From NCBI RefSeq assembly GCF_009727955.1, contig NZ_WOBR01000007.1:62001-126000 (forward strand): 64,000 nucleotides of DNA. The letters are read 5' to 3'. The notes beneath the pieces are model-generated. The model made no database searches. It saw nothing but the letters and a program-made list of their open reading frames with translations, and was not told where the DNA came from. Shown piece by piece: positions 10,091 through 22,343 of this stretch. The DNA comes from Aliivibrio fischeri. GTDB taxonomy: Bacteria > Pseudomonadota > Gammaproteobacteria > Enterobacterales > Vibrionaceae. Position 1 is the first letter of the stretch. Every line of letters begins with the position of its first letter. The position numbers and the translations under genes are program-made.

Positions 10091-11497
10091 ATGTTTTTTT
10101 CTCGTTACTCCCTTATCGCACTCAGTCTTATTTCTTTTTCAAGTATTGCTGATATCAAAGAGACACTTTCATCTCTCCCTTCTGGTAGCAGAACCGCTAT
10201 TACAGTCGAAAATCTACAATCAAATAAGATAGAGTTTCAACAAAAGCAAGATGAACTATTACCACCGGCAAGTACCTTAAAAATTGCCACGGCATTAGCG
10301 GCTCGTTTAGCTTTAGGGACTGAATTCACTTTTACAACAACATTATATAAAGCGGATAAAGATGTTGTTTTGACTTTCTCTGGTGATCCTTCCCTGTCAC
10401 GAAAGCAACTTTCTGAACTATTTAATGATAGTGAACTAAAAGCCATTCAAGGTAATTTATGGCTCGATGGGAGTATCTTTACTGGATATGAGCGAGCTGT
10501 CGGCTGGCCTTGGGATATTTTAGGCGTCTGTTATAGCGCACCATCAAGTGCATTAAGTATTGATGAAAACTGCGTTCAAGCTTCAATCACCACTCATGAG
10601 GATGGAAGTACCAGAGTCTTTGTACCTATTCATCAACCTATCTCGTTTTCTAGCTATGCTAAAAGTGTGAGTAGAGAAGAACAAAAATCGACGTTCTGCG
10701 ACTTAGAGTTAACCACTCAAGGTAACCATTATGAGCTAAATGGCTGTTTAGTTAAGCGCAATAAGCCTCTGCCATTGAAATTTGCGGTGCAAGATACAAG
10801 AGATTTCACAAAAAGAACCGTATCTAAAATCCTAGCTGAGCATAATATTAAACTTAATGGTGAAATTCGCTTTGGTGCACCAAATACTGAATTAACCAAC
10901 TTAAATGTATTAGCACAACATAACTCTAAACCATTAATGGAATTGTTGGACCACATGCTCAAAAAGTCTGATAACCATTATGCTGATAACTTAACTAAGA
11001 TGTTAGGCCATTTAAATTACCAGCAACCAGGTAGCTTCACTAATGGTACAGCTGCAATTAAAGACATCTTATTAAAACAAGCGAATATTGATTTAAGTAA
11101 TGCCATATTAGTTGATGGTTCTGGCTTATCACGTAATAACCGTATGACCGCTAATCAAATGAAAAGCATTCTTCAATTCATTCATCAATACGATAAAGAG
11201 TTAGGTTTAATTAAACTATTACCAACCTCTGGAGTTGATGGGACCCTAAAATATCGTAATAGCATGCGTAAAGAGCCAATTAAAGGCAGCATGAAATCCA
11301 AGAGTGGCTCACTGTTTGGTAGCTACAATATGGCAGGATTTGTTGGTTTAAATAATAAAGAGCCTCAATTATTCGTTCAATTTGTTGCAGATTATCACCC
11401 TATTGCAGCAAAAGAAGGAGCAACTCCAGTTGAGCGACCAATAGATACCTTTGAGAAAAGCTTTTACCAAGAATTAATTGAATTATCAAAAGACTAA
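10091..11497 (+). CDS. dacB: D-alanyl-D-alanine carboxypeptidase/endopeptidase (PBP4)
   Basis: A periplasmic S13-family penicillin-binding protein that trims pentapeptides and cleaves peptide cross-bridges in peptidoglycan. The 468-residue product has a signal peptide (cleavage near SSIA, residue 20). Its three active-site motifs are SxxK with Ser61 and Lys64 in PASTLK, SDN in KKSDNHYADN, and KSG in MKSKSGSL (KTG equivalent). The frame is open from a GTG at 10004, but the ATG at 10091 starts the signal peptide and has GAG at suitable spacing. A terminator shared with carB follows. Confidence 0.95.
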   Translation: MFFSRYSLIALSLISFSSIADIKETLSSLPSGSRTAITVENLQSNKIEFQQKQDELLPPASTLKIATALAARLALGTEFTFTTTLYKADKDVVLTFSGDPSLSRKQLSELFNDSELKAIQGNLWLDGSIFTGYERAVGWPWDILGVCYSAPSSALSIDENCVQASITTHEDGSTRVFVPIHQPISFSSYAKSVSREEQKSTFCDLELTTQGNHYELNGCLVKRNKPLPLKFAVQDTRDFTKRTVSKILAEHNIKLNGEIRFGAPNTELTNLNVLAQHNSKPLMELLDHMLKKSDNHYADNLTKMLGHLNYQQPGSFTNGTAAIKDILLKQANIDLSNAILVDGSGLSRNNRMTANQMKSILQFIHQYDKELGLIKLLPTSGVDGTLKYRNSMRKEPIKGSMKSKSGSLFGSYNMAGFVGLNNKEPQLFVQFVADYHPIAAKEGATPVERPIDTFEKSFYQELIELSKD

Positions 11498-11528
11498 AGC
11501 TTTCTAGCAATCGTAGGAAACAAATAAA

Positions 11529-11562
11529 AAATCCCGAAGAACTCTCATTCTTCGGGATTTTT
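11529..11562. terminator. Bidirectional terminator between dacB and carB
   Basis: The near-perfect stem AATCCCGAAGA/TCTTCGGGATT is flanked by A and T runs, so it can end dacB (plus) and carB (minus). Confidence 0.88.
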
Positions 11563-11603
11563 ATCATTACTTAACTAATATTATGACTTAGTCTATTTCG
11601 CGA

Positions 11604-14600
11604 TTAAGCGTATTTAGCTGCCACTTTTGCATGAAGCTCTTGAACAGAGTTAACCGTTTTACGGTCATCCGCTTCATGAGCTAAACAGCTAGCAAATGCT
11701 GCATTTAGCGTTGTTGTGTAGTTTACTTTCTCAGCCAGTGCACCACGACGTAATACTTTAGAGTCTTCAATCGCTTGACGACCTGCTGCAGTATTAACGA
11801 TGTAGGTGTACTCACCATTCTTGATACGGTCAAGAATATGAGGACGGCCTTCGTGTACCTTGTTTACTAGACGTGGGTTAATACCTGCTTCGCCAAGAAT
11901 AACCGCAGTACCGTGAGTTGCGTCCAACTGGTAACCCAATTTAACAAGATGTTTAGCTAAATCAACAACTCGTTTCTTATCGCCTTCACGAACTGAAAGC
12001 AATGCACGGCCGCCTTCTGGATATTCTTTACTACAACCTAGTTCAGCTTTAGCAAATGCTTCAGCAAACGTTGCACCCACCCCCATAACTTCACCTGTTG
12101 AGCGCATTTCAGGGCCTAACAGTGGGTCAACACCAGGAAACTTGTTGAACGGTAACACCACTTCTTTAACTGAGTAGTATGGTGGGATAATCTCTTTAGT
12201 AAAACCTTGAGACTCTAACGATTGCCCCGCCATTACACGCGCTGCAATCTTAGCTAATGGAGCACCAGTTGCTTTCGATACGAATGGAACCGTACGAGCA
12301 GCTCGAGGGTTAACTTCGATTAGATATACTTTGTTATCTTTAACAGCAAACTGTGTATTCATTAAGCCACGTACACCTAGCTCGAATGCCAGCTTACGTA
12401 CTTGATCACGCATTACATCTTGGATTTCTTCGCTCAAGGTGTAAGCAGGAAGAGAACATGCAGAATCACCAGAGTGAACACCCGCTTGTTCGATGTGTTC
12501 CATGATACCGCCGATAACCACTTGCTCACCATCGCAAATCGCATCCACATCCACTTCAATTGCATCATCAAGGAAGCTATCAAGAAGTACTGGAGATTCA
12601 TTTGAAACACTTACTGCTTCATTGAAGTAACGACGTAAATCTTGCTCGTCATATACGATTTCCATCGCACGACCACCAAGAACATAAGAAGGACGTACGA
12701 CTAGTGGGAAGCCGATTTCTTTTGATTTATCAATCGCCTGCTCCATCGTAGTAACCGTTGCATTTTCTGGTTGAAGAAGCTCTAAACGGTCTACTGCAAC
12801 TTGAAAGCGTTCACGGTCTTCTGCACGGTCAATAGCATCAGGGCTTGTACCAATAATTGGAACACCTGCCGCTTCAAGAGCACGAGCCAGTTTAAGTGGC
12901 GTTTGACCACCGTACTGAACAATCACACCTTTTGGCTTTTCAACACGAGCAATCGCTAATACATCTTCCAGAGTTACTGGTTCAAAGTATAGACGGTCAG
13001 ATGTATCGTAATCTGTAGAAACGGTTTCAGGGTTACAGTTAACCATGATAGTTTCGTAGCCATCTTCACGTAGTGCTAATGATGCATGTACACAACAGTA
13101 ATCAAACTCAATACCTTGCCCGATACGGTTTGGACCACCACCTAAGATCATGATCTTATCTTTGTCTGTTGGGTTTGCTTCACACTCTTCATCATAAGAT
13201 GAGTACATGTAAGCCGTATCTGATGAGAACTCAGCAGCACACGTATCCACGCGCTTGTATACAGGGTGGATATCATGTTGGTCACGCAGGCGACGAATTT
13301 CACTCTCACCAACACCTAATAGTTTAGAAAGACGCGCATCAGCAAAACCTTTACGCTTCAGTTTACGAAGTGCATCTGCAGTTAAGTTAGCAAAACCGCC
13401 CGCTTTAACCGCTTCTTCTTCTTTTACTAAATCTTCAATTTGAACTAGGAACCAACGGTCAACATTCGTTAGATTAAACACACCATCAACAGACATACCC
13501 GCACGGAACGCATCAGCGATATACCAAATACGCTCAGCACCTGCATCCTTCAGTTCATGACGAATTTTTGTTAATGCATCAGGAGCATCTAAATCAACCA
13601 TCTCATCAAAACCAGTCGCACCTACTTCTAGGCCACGAAGTGCTTTTTGTAGAGATTCTTGTTGGTTACGGCCGATAGCCATCACTTCACCAACTGATTT
13701 CATCTGTGTTGTTAGGCGATCGTTAGCCCCTGCGAATTTTTCGAAGTTAAAGCGAGGGATCTTAGTCACAACGTAGTCAATCGTTGGTTCAAATGACGCA
13801 GGCGTTGCACCACCAGTAATGTCATTCATTAACTCGTCAAGCGTAAAGCCGATTGCCAGTTTTGCAGCAATTTTTGCAATTGGGAAACCTGTTGCTTTAG
13901 ACGCAAGTGCAGATGAACGAGATACACGGGGGTTCATTTCAATGATAACCATACGGCCATCTTTCGGGTTAATACCGAATTGAACGTTTGAGCCACCCGT
14001 TTCAACACCAATCTCACGTAATACTGCTAGAGAAGCATTACGCATTAATTGGTATTCTTTATCGGTTAACGTTTGTGCCGGCGCTACTGTGATTGAGTCA
14101 CCCGTGTGAATACCCATCGCGTCAAAGTTTTCAATTGCACATACGATGATACAGTTGTCGTTCTTATCTCGAACCACTTCCATCTCGTACTCTTTCCAAC
14201 CAATTAGTGATTCATCGATTAGAAGCTCATTGGTTGGAGAAAGATCCAAACCACGGCGACAGATTTCTTCAAATTCTTCTTTGTTATAAGCGATACCACC
14301 ACCAGTACCACCCATTGTAAATGACGGACGAATGATACATGGGAAACCAACCATATCTAACACTTGATATGCTTCATCCATTGTTTTTGCAGTATCAGCA
14401 CGAGGACATTCAAGACCAATTGATTTCATTGCTTTATCGAAACGAGAACGGTCTTCCGCTTTATCAATTGCATCAGCCGTTGCACCAATCATTTCAACAC
14501 CGAATTCAGCAAGAACACCGTGCTTTTCTAAATCAAGCGCACAGTTTAATGCTGTTTGACCACCCATTGTTGGTAATACCGCATCTGGACGCTCTTTTTC

Positions 14601-14834
14601 GATGATGTTACGAACCACTTCCCAATGAATTGGTTCAATATAAGTTGCATCAGCCATATCTGGGTCAGTCATGATTGTTGCAGGGTTAGAGTTCACAAGA
14701 ATAACGCGATAACCTTCTTCACGAAGAGCTTTACACGCTTGTGCACCAGAGTAGTCAAATTCACATGCTTGGCCGATTACGATTGGGCCTGCACCTAAAA
14801 TTAGAACGCTTTTAATGTCAGTACGTTTTGGCAT
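11604..14834 (-). CDS. carB: Carbamoyl-phosphate synthase large subunit
   Basis: CarB makes carbamoyl phosphate from bicarbonate, ammonia and two ATP for arginine and pyrimidine synthesis. The 1076-residue product has the standard length and internal duplication. The carboxyphosphate half (1-about 400; [33 protein letters not shown]) is followed by an oligomerisation region and then the carbamoyl-phosphate half (about 555-930; [29 protein letters not shown]). A C-terminal MGS-like allosteric domain binds UMP and ornithine. A 17-base gap with a GGAG site separates it from carA, so the two are cotranscribed. Confidence 0.98.
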   Translation of the reverse strand: MPKRTDIKSVLILGAGPIVIGQACEFDYSGAQACKALREEGYRVILVNSNPATIMTDPDMADATYIEPIHWEVVRNIIEKERPDAVLPTMGGQTALNCALDLEKHGVLAEFGVEMIGATADAIDKAEDRSRFDKAMKSIGLECPRADTAKTMDEAYQVLDMVGFPCIIRPSFTMGGTGGGIAYNKEEFEEICRRGLDLSPTNELLIDESLIGWKEYEMEVVRDKNDNCIIVCAIENFDAMGIHTGDSITVAPAQTLTDKEYQLMRNASLAVLREIGVETGGSNVQFGINPKDGRMVIIEMNPRVSRSSALASKATGFPIAKIAAKLAIGFTLDELMNDITGGATPASFEPTIDYVVTKIPRFNFEKFAGANDRLTTQMKSVGEVMAIGRNQQESLQKALRGLEVGATGFDEMVDLDAPDALTKIRHELKDAGAERIWYIADAFRAGMSVDGVFNLTNVDRWFLVQIEDLVKEEEAVKAGGFANLTADALRKLKRKGFADARLSKLLGVGESEIRRLRDQHDIHPVYKRVDTCAAEFSSDTAYMYSSYDEECEANPTDKDKIMILGGGPNRIGQGIEFDYCCVHASLALREDGYETIMVNCNPETVSTDYDTSDRLYFEPVTLEDVLAIARVEKPKGVIVQYGGQTPLKLARALEAAGVPIIGTSPDAIDRAEDRERFQVAVDRLELLQPENATVTTMEQAIDKSKEIGFPLVVRPSYVLGGRAMEIVYDEQDLRRYFNEAVSVSNESPVLLDSFLDDAIEVDVDAICDGEQVVIGGIMEHIEQAGVHSGDSACSLPAYTLSEEIQDVMRDQVRKLAFELGVRGLMNTQFAVKDNKVYLIEVNPRAARTVPFVSKATGAPLAKIAARVMAGQSLESQGFTKEIIPPYYSVKEVVLPFNKFPGVDPLLGPEMRSTGEVMGVGATFAEAFAKAELGCSKEYPEGGRALLSVREGDKKRVVDLAKHLVKLGYQLDATHGTAVILGEAGINPRLVNKVHEGRPHILDRIKNGEYTYIVNTAAGRQAIEDSKVLRRGALAEKVNYTTTLNAAFASCLAHEADDRKTVNSVQELHAKVAAKYA

Positions 14835-14851
14835 TTTATTACTACTCCGAA

Positions 14852-15991
14852 TTAAGCTTTATGCTGCTGAATCAATTCAATGAAATGGTCAAACAATGGC
14901 GCTGCATCATGTGGACCAGGGCTTGCTTCAGGGTGACCTTGGAAGCTAAAGGCAGGCTTATCTGTACGATGAATACCTTGTAGCGTGCCATCAAATAATG
15001 ATTTGTGTGTTGCACGTAGGTTTGTTGGAAGTGTTTCTTCATCCGCAGCAAAACCGTGGTTCTGTGCAGTGATCATAACAACATCACGATCTAAGTCTTT
15101 TACTGGGTGGTTAGCACCATGGTGACCAAACTTCATTTTTACCGTTTGTGCACCAGAAGCTAGAGCTAGAATTTGGTGACCAAGACAGATACCAAAAATT
15201 GGTAAGCCTTTTTCTAAAAATACTTTTGTTGCTTCAATTGCATATGTACATGGTGCAGGGTCACCAGGGCCATTTGATAGAAATACACCATCAGGGTTCA
15301 TTGCGAGAACGTCTTCTGCTGGAGTTTGTGCTGGAACAACCGTTAGGCGACAACCGCGGTCTACTAACATACGTAAAATATTACGTTTAGCGCCGAAATC
15401 GTAAGCAACAACGTGGAATGGTAATTCACTGTCTGCTTTTTCTTCTGGCAAACCGCCAGTCAATGTCCAAGAACATTGCTTCCATTGGTAAGCTTCAGAA
15501 GTCGTTACTTCTTTTGCTAAATCCATGCCTTTAAGACCTGGAAACTCTTTTGCTTGAGCAAGCGCAAATGCTTCATCTAAATTAGTGCCCGCTACGATAC
15601 AACCGTTTTGAGCACCTTTTTCACGAAGAATACGAGTCAATTTACGAGTATCAATATCAGCGATGCCGACGATATTTTGAGATTTAAGATATTCAGAAAG
15701 AGTTTGTTCACTGCGGAAGTTTGAAGCTAGGAGAGGGAGATCGCGAATTACAAGGCCTTGAGCGTGGATTGAAGAAGATTCTTCGTCTTCGGAATTGATT
15801 CCGGTATTGCCAATGTGGGGATAAGTGAGAGTAACGATTTGTTGAGAATAGGAAGGATCAGTGAGAATTTCTTGATACCCCGTCATCGAGGTATTAAAAA
15901 CGACTTCACCAACGGCCGAGCCATCTGCTCCAATCGATTGACCGTGGAACACTGTCCCATCTTCTAGGACTAACAGCGCTGATTTACTCAA
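14852..15991 (-). CDS. carA: Carbamoyl-phosphate synthase small (glutaminase) subunit, UUG start
   Basis: CarA hydrolyses glutamine and channels ammonia to CarB. The 379-residue product has an N-terminal CPSase domain and a class I glutamine amidotransferase domain. Its catalytic Cys lies in FGICLGHQ and the His/Glu pair in [11 protein letters not shown]. The best start is the TTG at 15989-15991 ([11 protein letters not shown]), five bases after a full GGAGG site. No ATG is available in frame; an upstream in-frame TTG at 16003 overlaps that ribosome site. E. coli carA is also known to start at UUG. ARG-box-like sites lie just upstream. Confidence 0.95.
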   Translation of the reverse strand: MSKSALLVLEDGTVFHGQSIGADGSAVGEVVFNTSMTGYQEILTDPSYSQQIVTLTYPHIGNTGINSEDEESSSIHAQGLVIRDLPLLASNFRSEQTLSEYLKSQNIVGIADIDTRKLTRILREKGAQNGCIVAGTNLDEAFALAQAKEFPGLKGMDLAKEVTTSEAYQWKQCSWTLTGGLPEEKADSELPFHVVAYDFGAKRNILRMLVDRGCRLTVVPAQTPAEDVLAMNPDGVFLSNGPGDPAPCTYAIEATKVFLEKGLPIFGICLGHQILALASGAQTVKMKFGHHGANHPVKDLDRDVVMITAQNHGFAADEETLPTNLRATHKSLFDGTLQGIHRTDKPAFSFQGHPEASPGPHDAAPLFDHFIELIQQHKA

Positions 15992-16005
15992 GACAACCTC
16001 CAAAC

Positions 16006-16040
16006 ATAATAATCATTCATTTCACATCAATATATATGCA
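16006..16040 (-). promoter_or_regulatory. Pair of ARG-box-like operators upstream of carA
   Basis: Two 14-base cores, ATAATAATCATTCA (16006-16019) and TCAATATATATGCA (16027-16040), resemble the ArgR consensus TGAAT-N4-ATTCA (8 of 10 conserved positions each). Their starts are 21 bp apart, the spacing of tandem ARG boxes bound by one ArgR hexamer. They lie 15-50 bp before the carA start codon. The match is by eye. Confidence 0.6.
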
Positions 16041-16542
16041 AAACTATTTTTTTAAAACCCAAAAAACAAACTACAAGCTCGATTTTTGACAAATTGGCGA
16101 AATTCTAGAGATGTATAGATTAACTGTCAACCAAAAACACATTATTAAATAACTTTTTTGGCTAACTCAAGGTGAAATTCAAAATACAAGGCTAAAAACA
16201 GAACTTTCAAAGCTAAAATTGATGCTTTTTTATCCATAATGGATTTTTGCATCATAAAAGTGTTTTTTATAATGAGAAATTTAAATACAAGATCAAAGCA
16301 AACGATAAACAATAAAGAAAACACTCAAAAACAAGACACTCAGGTAAAATTAGCACCCAGAACCACAAAATAATAAATGTTATTTGTGTGGTTTATTTTA
16401 AAACAAGAAGAAGTTGTATTTATAAGAACAGAGTAAATAAAGATATACCGAGCATTACTCGTGAATAACAAGTGATTATAATAAATTAAAGACAATAATG
16501 AATATCATCAACCCAAATGATTAGTTATAAAATGATTTAGTT
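16041..16542. other. AT-rich carA-dapB spacer with a nested inverted repeat
   Basis: About 500 bases without a credible gene. At 16220-16254 there is a two-part palindrome: TGATGC/GCATCA outside and ATCCA/TGGAT inside, separated by T runs. The carAB promoters must lie between this and 16040. The rest is AT-rich with no structure I can name. Confidence 0.55.
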
Positions 16543-16576
16543 AAAAAAAAGCCCGAATCACATTGATTCGGGCTTA
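16543..16576 (-). terminator. Intrinsic terminator of dapB
   Basis: A perfect ten-pair stem GCCCGAATCA/TGATTCGGGC with a three-base loop, followed on the minus strand by eight T. Confidence 0.9.
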
Positions 16577-16583
16577 ATAATAA

Positions 16584-17435
<852 letters not shown>

Positions 17436-17465
17436 TTAAATTCTTATTCACGACTATGTGAAGTA

Positions 17466-18410
17466 TTAAGATACCGTTTTGATTTGCAATTCTTTTGGTA
17501 CTTCAAAAAACATATTTTCTTCACGACCTGTTAACTCTTCAACGGTCATGCCACCAAATGCTTTTACTTGTTCAATAATTTGATTAACCAATTCTTCAGG
17601 AGCTGAAGCTCCAGCAGTAACGCCAACTTTAGCTTGGTCTGTTAACCATTCTTCTTTAAGATCTTCAGGACAATCAATTAAATAACTCGTTGTCCCTAGT
17701 TTTTCAGATAATTCGCGTAAGCGGTTTGAATTTGAAGAGTTTTTAGAACCGACGACAATCATCACATCCACTTGGCTTGCCATATCACGCACCGCATCTT
17801 GACGATTTTGTGTTGCATAACAAATATCGTCTTTACGTGGCCCTTGAATGTCAGGAAATACTCGACGTAATTCATCAATCACATCAGCGGTTTCATCAAC
17901 AGATAATGTTGTTTGGCTTACATAGTGAAGATTCGATGGATCTTTTACATTTAATTTAATTACGTCATCAGGTGTTTCAACTAAATACATTCCAGCAGAA
18001 TCACTTGCATACTGCCCCATTGTACCTTCGACTTCTGGATGTCCTGCGTGGCCAATTAATACAACTTCAATATTTTTCTTACTTGCACGAGCCACTTCCA
18101 TATGCACTTTTGTCACTAATGGACAAGTTGCATCAAACACAGTTAATGCACGTTCTTTCGCTTCTTTACGAACGGCTTGTGAGACACCATGAGCTGAAAA
18201 AATAACAATATTATCGTCAGGTACTTCATGCAATTCTTCAACAAAAATAGCACCGCGTTGTTTTAATCCTTCAACAACAAACCGGTTATGTACTACCTCA
18301 TGACGAACATAAATAGGTGCTTCATATAACTCTAAAGCGCGTTCAACAATGCTAATGGCACGATCTACACCTGCACAAAAGCCACGAGGATTAGCTAATA
18401 CTATTTTCAT
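17466..18410 (-). CDS. ispH: 4-hydroxy-3-methylbut-2-enyl diphosphate reductase
   Basis: IspH (LytB) performs the last step of the MEP isoprenoid pathway, giving IPP and DMAPP, with an iron-sulfur cluster. The 314-residue product has the three cluster cysteines: Cys12 in [12 protein letters not shown], Cys96 in DATCPLVTK, and one near residue 197 in [11 protein letters not shown]. It also has the [14 protein letters not shown] and SNSNRLREL substrate motifs. It lies 24 bases after fkpB, so the two are probably cotranscribed. Confidence 0.97.
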   Translation of the reverse strand: MKIVLANPRGFCAGVDRAISIVERALELYEAPIYVRHEVVHNRFVVEGLKQRGAIFVEELHEVPDDNIVIFSAHGVSQAVRKEAKERALTVFDATCPLVTKVHMEVARASKKNIEVVLIGHAGHPEVEGTMGQYASDSAGMYLVETPDDVIKLNVKDPSNLHYVSQTTLSVDETADVIDELRRVFPDIQGPRKDDICYATQNRQDAVRDMASQVDVMIVVGSKNSSNSNRLRELSEKLGTTSYLIDCPEDLKEEWLTDQAKVGVTAGASAPEELVNQIIEQVKAFGGMTVEELTGREENMFFEVPKELQIKTVS

Positions 18411-18434
18411 TTTTTATCTCTTTATTGTGTTGGA

Positions 18435-18863
18435 TTAACCAACCGCTACAATCTCTACGTCAAAGATAACATCTTGACCTGCTAATGGGTGATTAAAATC
18501 AACCGTCACTGAGTCGCCAGCAATCTCTGTAATAATGCCTGGGATATCCATTCCATCAGGACCACTGAAAGCCATAATAGTACCGACTTCAGCCGCAGCA
18601 TCACCAACAAAACGATTACGATCCATATGATGTATATTATCAGGATTTGGTAAACCAAATGCATCTTCAGCACATAATTCAATGCTTTTAGCTTGCTCGG
18701 CTTCTAAACCAAGTAAACATTTCTCAAAATTTTCACTTAAGCTACCATCACCCATAGTAAATTTTGCAGGTTTACCTGAACTGTGTGTACTATCCGCAAC
18801 AGAGCCATCTTTTAATTTTATGGTGAAATGTAGGGTAACTTCACTGTTATTTTCTATTTTCAT
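18435..18863 (-). CDS. fkpB: FKBP-type peptidyl-prolyl isomerase FkpB (SlpA)
   Basis: A 142-residue cytosolic SlyD/SlpA-type prolyl isomerase and chaperone. It starts with a split FKBP strand (VTLHFTIKLKDGSVADST). The inserted-flap region follows (about 70-120, including AFGLPNPDNIHHMDRNRF), then the conserved C-terminal VDFNHPLAGQDVIFDVEIV. Unlike SlyD it has no His-rich tail. It sits between lspA and ispH as in E. coli, but a strong terminator precedes it, so it may have its own promoter. Confidence 0.93.
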   Translation of the reverse strand: MKIENNSEVTLHFTIKLKDGSVADSTHSSGKPAKFTMGDGSLSENFEKCLLGLEAEQAKSIELCAEDAFGLPNPDNIHHMDRNRFVGDAAAEVGTIMAFSGPDGMDIPGIITEIAGDSVTVDFNHPLAGQDVIFDVEIVAVG

Positions 18864-18878
18864 TTCAATCTTTCCTTG

Positions 18879-18912
18879 AAAAAAAACGCCACTCGACTGC
18901 TCGGGTAGCGTT
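18879..18912 (-). terminator. Intrinsic terminator after lspA, just before fkpB
   Basis: On the minus strand a 12-position stem (AACGCTACCCGA with TCGAGTGGCGTT, one mismatch and one wobble) is followed by eight T. It stops about 15 bases before the fkpB start, at its ribosome site. Confidence 0.88.
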
Positions 18913-18933
18913 CATTAATTATGCTTATGAGTT

Positions 18934-19449
18934 TTATTGCTCTTTTTTACCAGAGCGGAGGCCATCTAAAATGATCAACCCCGCACCGATGCATATGGCA
19001 GCATCTGCTAAATTGAATGCTGGCCAATGATAATTACCCCAATAAAAGTCAAGGTAATCAACAACAAAACCATGAACTAAGCGATCAAAAACATTACCAA
19101 TTGCACCACCAATGATCAGTGCATAAGCAATATTATTTAATTTATCTTTTTGTGGTGCTTTACGCATCCAATAAACTAACAAACCACATACGCTAATAGC
19201 AATGCCAGTAAAAAACCAACGTTGCCAACCAGCTTGATCACTTAAAAAGCTAAATGCAGCACCATAGTTATGAACGTAAAGAAAGTTGAAGAAAGGCAAT
19301 ACTTCAATACGGTTTGCCCAACCATAACCCATCTCTTTCATCACAAATAATTTGATGCTGATGTCTGCCATAAAGATGATCCCCGCTAGCCATAGCCAGC
19401 GGAGTCCTGATTCTTTAAGCAGCGGTAATGTTTTCTTATCGCTAGTCAT
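18934..19449 (-). CDS. lspA: Lipoprotein signal peptidase (signal peptidase II)
   Basis: LspA removes the signal peptide from diacylated prolipoproteins in the inner membrane. The 171-residue product has four membrane helices. The two catalytic aspartates lie in [22 protein letters not shown] and [11 protein letters not shown]. Its ATG overlaps the ileS stop by one base (TAATG), so translation is coupled. Together with lgt at 29.3 kb it covers two of the three lipoprotein maturation steps. Confidence 0.97.
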   Translation of the reverse strand: MTSDKKTLPLLKESGLRWLWLAGIIFMADISIKLFVMKEMGYGWANRIEVLPFFNFLYVHNYGAAFSFLSDQAGWQRWFFTGIAISVCGLLVYWMRKAPQKDKLNNIAYALIIGGAIGNVFDRLVHGFVVDYLDFYWGNYHWPAFNLADAAICIGAGLIILDGLRSGKKEQ

Positions 19450-22307
19450 TATGCAAATTTACGCTCTTCGCCTTCGCCGTCAATGTTAGATACACAACGA
19501 CCACATACTTCTTCGTGACCCTCGATAGTACCAACATCAGCAACATGGTGCCAACAACGCTCACACTTCGCAGCTTCAGAAGCAACAACGTCAACAAACA
19601 GACCATCTAATTCTGTTGCTTTCGCTGATTCTGTTTTTTCGCTAAATGGTTTAACCGTTGCCGCTGAAGTTAGAAGAACAAAACGTAGTTCGTCTTCTAA
19701 TTTGTTGATTTTAGCAATTAATGCGTCATCAGCGTATAGCGTTACTTCTGCTTGAAGTGCACCACCAATCACTTTCTCACCGCGAGCCGCTTCAAGCAAT
19801 TTATTCACAGAAGCACGAACCGCTTGGATTTCAGTCCAGAATTCATTATTGAACTCTTCGCCTTCAGTAAGATCAAACAGGCCTTGGTACCATTCACCTG
19901 TAAATACGAATTTCTCGCGCTCACCAGGCATTTCATTCCAGATTTCATCAGCGGTAAATGACATAATTGGAGCCATCCAACGAACCAATGCTTCTACAAT
20001 GTAGTAAAGTGCAGTTTGACAACTACGTTGAGCGTGACCGCCCTTCTTCGCTGTGTATTGACGATCTTTAATTACATCTAAGTAGAAAGAACCCATTTCG
20101 ATTGAACAGAAGTGCATCAAACGTTGAGTTACTTCATGTAGGTTGTATTCATCGTAAGATTTGATGATCTCTTGTTGCGCAGCAAATGCACGACCTACAG
20201 CCCAACGATCTAACGCTACCATTTCTTCTGCAGGAACAATATCTGTTGCAGGGTTAAAACCACTTAAGTTTGCTAAGAAGAAACGAGCTGTGTTACGAAT
20301 ACGACGGTATGCATCAGCTGAACGTTTTAGAATTTCATCAGAAACCGCAACTTCGTTAGTGTAATCAGTAGAGGCTACCCATAGACGAAGAATATCAGCA
20401 CCTAGTTTGTTTGTTACATCTTTAGGTGCAACAACGTTACCAATAGATTTAGACATCTTACGACCGTTACCATCCACCACGAAACCGTGTGTTAGTACTT
20501 GACGGTAAGGTGCTTTACCTTTCATTGCTACTGATGAGATCAACGACGATTGGAACCAACCACGGTGTTGATCTGAACCTTCTAGGTAAAGATCTGCGCT
20601 GTGCGTTCTTTCTTCTTCTGGGAAGTTGTATTCTTCACGAGAATCAACAACTGAGAAGTGAGTAACACCTGAATCAAACCATACGTCTAAAGTATCTAGA
20701 ACTTTTTCGTAGTTTGCAGCATCTTCTTCACCCATAAGCTCAGCGGCATCAACATCCCACCATGCTTGAATGCCTTTTTCTTCAACTAGTTTCGCTACTT
20801 TCTCAATTAGCTCTAGTGAATCAGGGTGTAATTCAGCTGTTTCTTTATGTACAAATAGAGCAATTGGCACGCCCCAAGTACGTTGACGAGAGATACACCA
20901 CTCAGGACGACCTTCGATCATGCCTTCGATACGGTTTTGACCCCACTCTGGCATCCACTCAACACTCTTCACTTCTTCTAGCGCTTTTGCACGAAGACCC
21001 GCTTGATCCATTGAGATGAACCATTGTGGTGTTGCACGGAAGATGATTGGCGTTTTGTGTCTCCAACAATGTGGGTAGCTGTGTTCGTACGCATGATGAT
21101 GCAGTAATGCACCTTTTTCTTTCAATACTTCAAGTACTGAATCGTTCGCTTTGAATACATGCTGACCAGCAAACAGTTCAGTATCAGGAAGGTATACACC
21201 ATTTGAACCTACTGGGTTTGCGATTTCTAAATCGTATTTTTTACCAACCACGAAGTCTTCTTGACCATGGCCAGGTGCTGTATGAACAATACCTGTACCT
21301 GAATCAGTTGTTACGTGTTCACCTAAAATTGCAGGAACCGTAAAGTTGTAGAATGGGTGGTTAAATTGAAGAAGCTCTAAATCAGAACCTTTAGCAAAAC
21401 CTAGGTTATGGTAATGTTCGATGTTTGCACGATCTAATACTGACTTAGCCAGTTCAGATGCAAGGATCAGACGTTGTGCTTTTTGCTCACCGTGTGCTTC
21501 TACTTGTACTAATACGTATTCAAGATCTGCGTGTAATGCCACAGCACGGTTTGCAGGAAGAGTCCAAGGTGTTGTTGTCCAGATAACAACAGATAATTCA
21601 CCTTCACCTTGATGACCTTCAGGCGTACTGAATTTCGCTAATGTCGCGGCTTCGTCTGCTGCAACAAAACGTACGTCAATTGATGGAGATACTTTATCTT
21701 GGTATTCAACTTCAGCTTCTGCTAGCGCCGAACCACAATCTGTACACCAGTGAACAGGTTTGAAACCTTTCAATAAGTGGCCTTGGTCAGCAATTTTACC
21801 TAAAGAACGAATAATGTTTGCTTCAGTACCAAAATCCATAGTGCGATAAGGTTTATCCCACTCACCCATAACGCCTAAACGTTTGAAGCTTTCTTTTTGA
21901 CCTTCAACTTGGCCTGCCGCATATTTACGACATTCTTCACGGAATTCAGCAGCTGAGATCTTTTGACCCGGCTTACCTTTTTTCTTTTCTACCATTAATT
22001 CAATTGGTAGACCGTGACAGTCCCAGCCTGGAACATATGGCGCATCGAAACCAGAAAGTGTTTTCGACTTAATAATAATGTCTTTAAGAATCTTGTTTAG
22101 TGCGTGACCAATATGAATGTCACCATTTGCATAAGGAGGGCCGTCGTGTAATACGAACGATTTCTTACCTTTTTTCGCTTTACGGATTTCACCGTAAAGA
22201 TCTTCATCATACCAACGCTTAAGCATTTCTGGCTCACGATTAGCCAAGTTACCACGCATTGGGAATCCTGTTTCTGGCAGGTTCAAGGTATCTTTATAGT
22301 CACTCAT
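19449..22307 (-). CDS. ileS: Isoleucyl-tRNA synthetase
   Basis: IleS charges tRNA-Ile and edits valine. The 952-residue class Ia enzyme has the HIGH motif in [15 protein letters not shown], a large CP1 editing insertion ([29 protein letters not shown]), and the KMSKS motif in [15 protein letters not shown]-terminal zinc finger has CERCWHH and CGRC. It follows ribF by 36 bases and overlaps lspA by one base, the ribF-ileS-lspA operon. Confidence 0.98.
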   Translation of the reverse strand: MSDYKDTLNLPETGFPMRGNLANREPEMLKRWYDEDLYGEIRKAKKGKKSFVLHDGPPYANGDIHIGHALNKILKDIIIKSKTLSGFDAPYVPGWDCHGLPIELMVEKKKGKPGQKISAAEFREECRKYAAGQVEGQKESFKRLGVMGEWDKPYRTMDFGTEANIIRSLGKIADQGHLLKGFKPVHWCTDCGSALAEAEVEYQDKVSPSIDVRFVAADEAATLAKFSTPEGHQGEGELSVVIWTTTPWTLPANRAVALHADLEYVLVQVEAHGEQKAQRLILASELAKSVLDRANIEHYHNLGFAKGSDLELLQFNHPFYNFTVPAILGEHVTTDSGTGIVHTAPGHGQEDFVVGKKYDLEIANPVGSNGVYLPDTELFAGQHVFKANDSVLEVLKEKGALLHHHAYEHSYPHCWRHKTPIIFRATPQWFISMDQAGLRAKALEEVKSVEWMPEWGQNRIEGMIEGRPEWCISRQRTWGVPIALFVHKETAELHPDSLELIEKVAKLVEEKGIQAWWDVDAAELMGEEDAANYEKVLDTLDVWFDSGVTHFSVVDSREEYNFPEEERTHSADLYLEGSDQHRGWFQSSLISSVAMKGKAPYRQVLTHGFVVDGNGRKMSKSIGNVVAPKDVTNKLGADILRLWVASTDYTNEVAVSDEILKRSADAYRRIRNTARFFLANLSGFNPATDIVPAEEMVALDRWAVGRAFAAQQEIIKSYDEYNLHEVTQRLMHFCSIEMGSFYLDVIKDRQYTAKKGGHAQRSCQTALYYIVEALVRWMAPIMSFTADEIWNEMPGEREKFVFTGEWYQGLFDLTEGEEFNNEFWTEIQAVRASVNKLLEAARGEKVIGGALQAEVTLYADDALIAKINKLEDELRFVLLTSAATVKPFSEKTESAKATELDGLFVDVVASEAAKCERCWHHVADVGTIEGHEEVCGRCVSNIDGEGEERKFA

Positions 22308-22343
22308 TGATTCTTAATTCCGTTACTTGGGCGAAATGAAATG

